64,000 nt of DNA from Streptomyces violascens (GTDB taxonomy: Bacteria > Actinomycetota > Actinomycetes > Streptomycetales > Streptomycetaceae): NCBI RefSeq assembly GCF_014649955.1, contig NZ_BMUA01000028.1:33078-97077 (forward strand). The letters are read 5' to 3'. Below are positions 60,746-64,000 of the stretch, piece by piece. The notes under the pieces are model-generated. The model had not been told where the DNA came from. It worked only from the letters and a program-made list of their open reading frames with translations, and searched no databases. Position 1 is the stretch's first letter, and the number at the start of each line of letters is the position of its first letter. The position numbers were made by a program, and so were the translations under genes.

Positions 60746-62100
60746 GCGAGCGGCGGGCGAGCCGGTTCAACGGCGCCGGGCTGCCCCAGGGCGGCACCGG
60801 CGCGGGCTCCCCGCCCGTCCTGCGGGGCGATCCGCACCGCAGCGACGAGACCATCCACCGGGTGCGGGCGGTCATCCGCTCCCACGGGGTACCCACCGTG
60901 GAGCGCGGCTGGCCGCCACCCCCGGCGCCGCACCCGCCGACGGCCGCCCAACTGGCCGCCTCCTTCAAGGAGAACGGACGGCTGGTCCTGGCCGTTCCCG
61001 GCCCGGACACAGACCGGCAGCCGTACGAAGACGGCAGGGATGCGATGACCCCCCGGGCCGGCGCACACCAGCCGTACGCGGACGGCGCGGACCAGGGCAC
61101 CCGGGTCGGCACCTGGCAGTCCCACGGGGCGGCCACGGAGCCCGACACCCGGGTCTGGGTCACCGTCCCGAGCTGCGCGGCAGCCGATCACGAAGCGGGC
61201 TGCCGCTGCGTCCCGGAGCTGACGCAGACGTTCCTGCACACCGTGCTCCCCGGATGGCTCGTGGCCGCCGCCGACACCCGGCTGCGCACCGCGATGCGGG
61301 CCTACCAGGAGCACTACGCGCCCGTGGACGACCTGACCGCGGTCGGCGCGCTCACCGGGGCCTTCGCCGACGTACTGCTCGCCGACTGCGTGGTCGGCGC
61401 CGCGAGCGACTCCCTGAGCGCCGGAACCGGGAGCCGGGCCCTGCCCGCAGTCTGCGGACACCTGGTGCCGCGGCTGCTGCGAGAGAGCGCGGAAGAGCTG
61501 ATTCCGCTGAACGCGCGGCGCCGGGACGGCAGCCTCGCCCGGTCCGCCTACGACTTCTCGGCCGCCCGCGAGGGCGAGGCCCTGATGGCGGCGGCCGGCC
61601 CGGCCGGGGCCCGGCTGTCCCAGCTCCTCGCCGAGTTCCAGCCCGGATCCGCCGACCGCGAACTGCGCCTTTTGGGCAGGGAGTTCCGCGACTTCTCCGG
61701 TCTGCCGGACGGGCGCGACCCGGCCGGCCGAAGCTTCCGGGAACTCATCCGGATGCTCAACCGGGAACTGCGGGGCCTGGAACGGCGCCGCTCCTACCTC
61801 GGTGGCCCCACGCCCGGCAGTCCCGACCCGGCGGCCCTCGCGGTCGCCGACCGGCTCGCTCTGCTCGCCGCGGCCGCCTGCGGACTCGGCAGACTGCGGC
61901 TCACCGGCAACGACACCGAGCGCGCCTGGCTGCTGCTGGCCCTCACCAGGGTGCTGCGGCGCCTGGGCCACTCGACGCCGCGGCTGCCCAGGGGCCAAGT
62001 GGGGCTCGTCCTCAAGGAAGTGATCGTCCGTGACCGTGAGGCACTGGCCTACGACCTGTCCCGGGAACGGATCGACCTGGAGATCGGGAGCACGGCTTGA
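60742..62100 (+). CDS. 452-residue protein of unknown function, cluster-associated
   Basis: Not recognised. The first 150 residues are low in structure, rich in Pro, Gly and Asp, followed by a Cys cluster with CAAADHEAGCRC spacing (C-x8-C-x-C) that could hold a metal. From about residue 170 the sequence is alpha-helical and Ala/Leu/Arg-rich, including a stretch LLAAAACGLGRLRLTGND and a conserved-looking end, DREALAYDLSRERIDLEIG. Weak similarity to the helical domain of acyl-CoA dehydrogenases was considered but is not supported. It starts by GTGA overlap with the exporter and its stop overlaps the next gene, so the three form one operon. Confidence 0.6.
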   Translation: MSERRASRFNGAGLPQGGTGAGSPPVLRGDPHRSDETIHRVRAVIRSHGVPTVERGWPPPPAPHPPTAAQLAASFKENGRLVLAVPGPDTDRQPYEDGRDAMTPRAGAHQPYADGADQGTRVGTWQSHGAATEPDTRVWVTVPSCAAADHEAGCRCVPELTQTFLHTVLPGWLVAAADTRLRTAMRAYQEHYAPVDDLTAVGALTGAFADVLLADCVVGAASDSLSAGTGSRALPAVCGHLVPRLLRESAEELIPLNARRRDGSLARSAYDFSAAREGEALMAAAGPAGARLSQLLAEFQPGSADRELRLLGREFRDFSGLPDGRDPAGRSFRELIRMLNRELRGLERRRSYLGGPTPGSPDPAALAVADRLALLAAAACGLGRLRLTGNDTERAWLLLALTRVLRRLGHSTPRLPRGQVGLVLKEVIVRDREALAYDLSRERIDLEIGSTA

Positions 62101-62846
62101 CACAAGGGCCGACACCCGCGCTCTATGCGGCGCGGGGCCCGGACGACCTGGAAGTGGCAAGGATCAGGAAGGAGTTGGAGGAGAGCCGGTGCATCGTCGT
62201 CGCGGGCCGGACCGAGGACTGGTGGCCGCACGGGACCGGGCCCGACGCGGAGGACGTCCGGGTGCTGCTCGGCGCGGACCGTGCCCGGGCCGACCGGCAG
62301 CCCACGCCGGAGCGACGCATCCGCTTCATCGTGTCCCGGCTGATGCTCAGAGCCACCGCCGGCGCCCTGCTGGGCGCCGACCCCGCCCTCTTCGAGGTCG
62401 CCTACACCGTGACCGGGCGCCCTTATTTAAGAGGCTGTGACGAGCTGGACATCAGTGTCGGCGACTGTGAAGGCCTGGTCGCCGTGGGCCTGATGGACGG
62501 CGGCCGGGTCGGCGTGGACGTGGCACCGCTGCAACCGCCGCCGCTGCGGCTGCCGTCCGTGGAACACCTGCTCACCCGGCACGAGCTGGACCGTCTGCAC
62601 GCGGCCCGGCCGTCCGCGCGCCACCCGCTGCTGCTCCGCTTCCTGACCCTGAAGAATTCCTATGCCAAGGCGATGGGGAGCGGGCGAAGGATTCCGTACG
62701 CCGATTTCGGAGTGGCGACGGACCGTGATGGATGTCATCTCATGGGGAAGGACGGGCGCTTTTACGTGCCCGGCTTCGGGGCGGCCTCCAATAATTTCGG
62801 TTCCACTCATCTGATTTCCGCGACAGGCGTTGCCAAATCTGGGTAG
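62097..62846 (+). CDS. 4'-phosphopantetheinyl-transferase-like protein with missing metal ligands
   Basis: Protein of 249 residues related to Sfp-type PPTases, which normally activate carrier proteins such as the ACP of this PKS. The PTGRPYL-like motif (TGRPYLRG) and RVGVDV are present. However the second Mg ligand, expected as GxDxE, is Ala (GVDVAP), and the KEA motif reads LKNSYAKAMG with Asn for Glu; the SHS motif is VGD. It may be inactive or have changed chemistry. The TTG start overlaps the stop of the preceding gene, with GGGAG upstream. Leu111 is encoded by TTA (62427-62429), so expression should need bldA. Confidence 0.72.
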   Translation: MTQGPTPALYAARGPDDLEVARIRKELEESRCIVVAGRTEDWWPHGTGPDAEDVRVLLGADRARADRQPTPERRIRFIVSRLMLRATAGALLGADPALFEVAYTVTGRPYLRGCDELDISVGDCEGLVAVGLMDGGRVGVDVAPLQPPPLRLPSVEHLLTRHELDRLHAARPSARHPLLLRFLTLKNSYAKAMGSGRRIPYADFGVATDRDGCHLMGKDGRFYVPGFGAASNNFGSTHLISATGVAKSG

Positions 62847-62867
62847 CCTGCACCCCGTCCGTGCAGG
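62847..62867 (+). terminator. Small hairpin after the PPTase-like gene
   Basis: Seven-base stem (cctgcac with gtgcagg) with a seven-base loop directly at the stop codon. No T-run; it may be a weak terminator before the SARP gene. Confidence 0.45.
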
Positions 62868-62898
62868 TCGGAAGCGGGATGGGGTACCCGGAAACTAA

Positions 62899-62908
62899 AC
62901 CGATCGGT
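62899..62908. promoter_or_regulatory. Palindrome in the SARP promoter
   Basis: accgatcggt is a perfect 10-base palindrome within aaactaaaccgatcggtacg, 53 bases before the SARP start. It may be an operator for a TetR/gamma-butyrolactone-receptor-type repressor, but the match to the usual ARE pattern is only partial. Confidence 0.3.
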
Positions 62909-62960
62909 ACGTTCGGAAAATGGACGAGACAGAGCAATCAATAGCTCAGGGGGAGTTGTC

Positions 62961-63791
62961 TTGGATATCGGAGTGCTCGGTGACGTCCAGATAATGGACG
63001 GAGAACTGGGCTGGGGGCCGACGGCGCCGAAGCAGCAGCAGCTGCTCGCCACCCTGGCCCTCGCCGTCGGTCACGTGGTGACCATGTCGAGCCTGATCGA
63101 CGAGCTCTGGTTCGGAGTGGTGCCCCCGCGCAGCGCGGTCACCGCGGTCCAGACGTACGTCATGAACCTGCGTGCGCTGATGACCTCGCGGTTCTCGCAC
63201 GGGCGGCTCGACCCGAAGGACGTCCTGATTACCTCGCGCGGCGGCTACCGGCTCGACCTGGGCACCGGCACCGTGGACGCCGACCTCTTCGAGGAGGCCG
63301 TCGACGAGGGCTGCCAGTCGCTCAGCGAGGGCGACAACACCGAGGCGGCCCAGGCCTTCCAGCGCGGTCTCGCCCTATGGCGCGGCTCGGCACCGCTGGA
63401 CGGCGTCCCGCTCGGCCCGCGCCTCTCCCTGGAGGTCTCGCGCCTCGAAGAGCTCCGGCTCACCGCCCTCGAAGGCCGCATCGAGGCGGACATCCGCATC
63501 GGCCGCCATCGCCAAGTCCTGGGCGAGCTCCGTTACTTAACCGAGAACCACCCCCTGCACGAGGGATTCCACGCCCAGCTGATGCTCGTCCTGCACCGGA
63601 CCGGCCGCCGTGGCCAGGCCCTGGAGGCCTTCACCCGGCTCCGCACCGCCCTGCGCGAAGAGCTCGGCATCGACCCGATGCCCGAACTGCAGGACCTGCA
63701 ACGGGAGATCCTCCACGGCGCCAGCGAGAAGCGCTGGGCGGCACAGGGCGCCGGCTGGGGCGGCATGGCCGTCGTCGGGCAGGCGGGCTGA
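62961..63791 (+). CDS. SARP family pathway activator
   Basis: Regulator of 276 residues, of the Streptomyces antibiotic regulatory protein type (DnrI/ActII-ORF4/RedD). The N-terminal winged-helix domain (MDIGVLGDVQIMDG, KQQQLLATLALAVG, SSLIDELWFG) is followed by a bacterial transcriptional activation domain from about residue 110 (DADLFEEAVDEGCQSL; LEELRLTALEGRIEADIRIG; GFHAQLMLVLHRTGRRGQALEAF). A TTA codon (63537-63539, Leu193) makes it a likely bldA target. The TTG start follows GGGGGAG. It is the probable activator of the PKS cluster. Confidence 0.9.
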   Translation: MDIGVLGDVQIMDGELGWGPTAPKQQQLLATLALAVGHVVTMSSLIDELWFGVVPPRSAVTAVQTYVMNLRALMTSRFSHGRLDPKDVLITSRGGYRLDLGTGTVDADLFEEAVDEGCQSLSEGDNTEAAQAFQRGLALWRGSAPLDGVPLGPRLSLEVSRLEELRLTALEGRIEADIRIGRHRQVLGELRYLTENHPLHEGFHAQLMLVLHRTGRRGQALEAFTRLRTALREELGIDPMPELQDLQREILHGASEKRWAAQGAGWGGMAVVGQAG

Positions 63792-63862
63792 TGAGCGCGG
63801 TACGTGATCTGTGCGCCGTACGTGACCAATGTGCTGTCCGTGAAGAGAGGGATCCGGTATGA
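63791..63862 (+). CDS. 23-residue coupled small ORF with three repeats
   Basis: A frame of 23 codons begins at an ATG that shares a base with the SARP stop (TGATG) and ends with a TGA that overlaps the ATG of the carboxylase gene (ATGA). The product reads MSAVRDLC-AVRDQC-AVREERDPV, three imperfect six-residue repeats, mirrored in DNA as 18-base repeats starting tacgtga/tacgtga/tccgtga at 63801, 63819 and 63837. It may relay ribosomes from SARP to carboxylase, encode a small peptide, or be a repeat-bearing spacer. Only the frame and overlaps are seen directly. Confidence 0.4.
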   Translation: MSAVRDLCAVRDQCAVREERDPV

Positions 63863-64000
63863 ACACACCGCAGCCGACGGCGACCCGCAACCGGGTCACC
63901 GAGCTACTTGCGTTGCGTGAGGAGGCCCGTCGTGGGCCGAGTGAGCGTGCGACCGAGGCGCAGCATGCGAAGGGCAAGCTGACTGCGCGTGAGCGGATCG
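63859..64000 (+). CDS. Acyl-CoA carboxylase beta subunit, partial (3' end cut by window)
   Basis: The first 47 codons of a carboxyltransferase subunit, starting MNTPQPTATRNRVTELLALREEA and continuing SERATEAQHAKGKLTARERI. This matches the N-terminus of AccB/PccB-type acetyl- or propionyl-CoA carboxylase beta subunits, where KGKLTARERI is characteristic. It would supply malonyl- or methylmalonyl-CoA. Its location beside a PKS suggests dedicated precursor supply. GAGAGGG precedes the ATG, which overlaps the small ORF stop. The rest lies beyond the window. Confidence 0.82.
   Translation, partial: MNTPQPTATRNRVTELLALREEARRGPSERATEAQHAKGKLTARERI

Noticed and set aside
60742..62100. Acyl-CoA dehydrogenase assignment for the 452-residue protein
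   Set aside because: Only a helical, Ala-rich impression; no FAD-binding or catalytic-base motifs of that family are visible.
62941..62960. 'aatagctcag' resembling a tRNA D-arm
   Set aside because: No acceptor stem, anticodon arm or T-arm around it; it belongs to the leader of the SARP gene.

Overview
The window looks like a Streptomyces chromosome: very high GC, third-position GC bias, GTG and TTG starts, almost no TTA codons, and a gene order that I recall from the S. coelicolor core (glu operon, miaB-miaA-dapF-rshA-hflX, a NIS siderophore locus, dinG-lexA-nrdR-nrdJ, rnhB, recQ). No tRNA, rRNA, CRISPR array or insertion sequence was seen.

Layout. 0.2-8.9 kb: an FAD monooxygenase, the glutamate ABC importer gluABCD on the minus strand, a divergent two-component pair (gluR-gluK-like) and a TAXI-type solute-binding protein. 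8.9-20.2 kb: housekeeping genes for tRNA isopentenyl-A modification (miaB, miaA), lysine and cell wall (dapF), alarmone metabolism (an RSH protein with a degraded synthetase domain), an M1 peptidase and hflX. 20.3-22.9 kb: two tandem secreted trypsin-like lipoproteins. 23.1-29.5 kb: a four-gene NRPS-independent siderophore operon (aminotransferase, two IucA/IucC synthetases, one acyltransferase) behind a weak iron-box candidate. 29.5-36.6 kb: DNA damage and dNTP supply (dinG, lexA with SOS box, nrdR with tandem NrdR boxes, B12-dependent nrdJ). 36.6-48 kb: TerD, arylamine N-acetyltransferase, small enzymes, a TetR/MFS pair with a perfect operator, rnhB, and a RecQ helicase fused to a phosphoribosyltransferase-like domain.

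From about 48.2 kb to the right edge the content becomes that of a biosynthetic gene cluster. It holds a salicylyl-CoA-hydroxylase-like flavoprotein, an iterative type I PKS of the 6-methylsalicylic acid synthase type (KS-AT-DH/TH-KR-ACP), an aryl-AMP ligase, a VOC-fold protein with a coupled 80-residue partner, a LysR regulator with a T-N11-A box, an MFS exporter, an unrecognised 452-residue protein, a phosphopantetheinyl-transferase-like protein missing key metal ligands, a SARP activator and the start of an acyl-CoA carboxylase beta subunit. TTA codons in the SARP and the PPTase-like gene suggest bldA control. The logic suggested is: carboxylase supplies malonyl-CoA, the PKS builds a 6-methylsalicylyl unit, the ligase activates it, and the flavoprotein and VOC protein oxidise or open the ring. 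The end product cannot be told because the cluster runs off the window.

A 23-codon reading frame joined by stop/start overlaps to both the SARP and the carboxylase, and encoding three six-residue repeats, is the most unexpected small feature.
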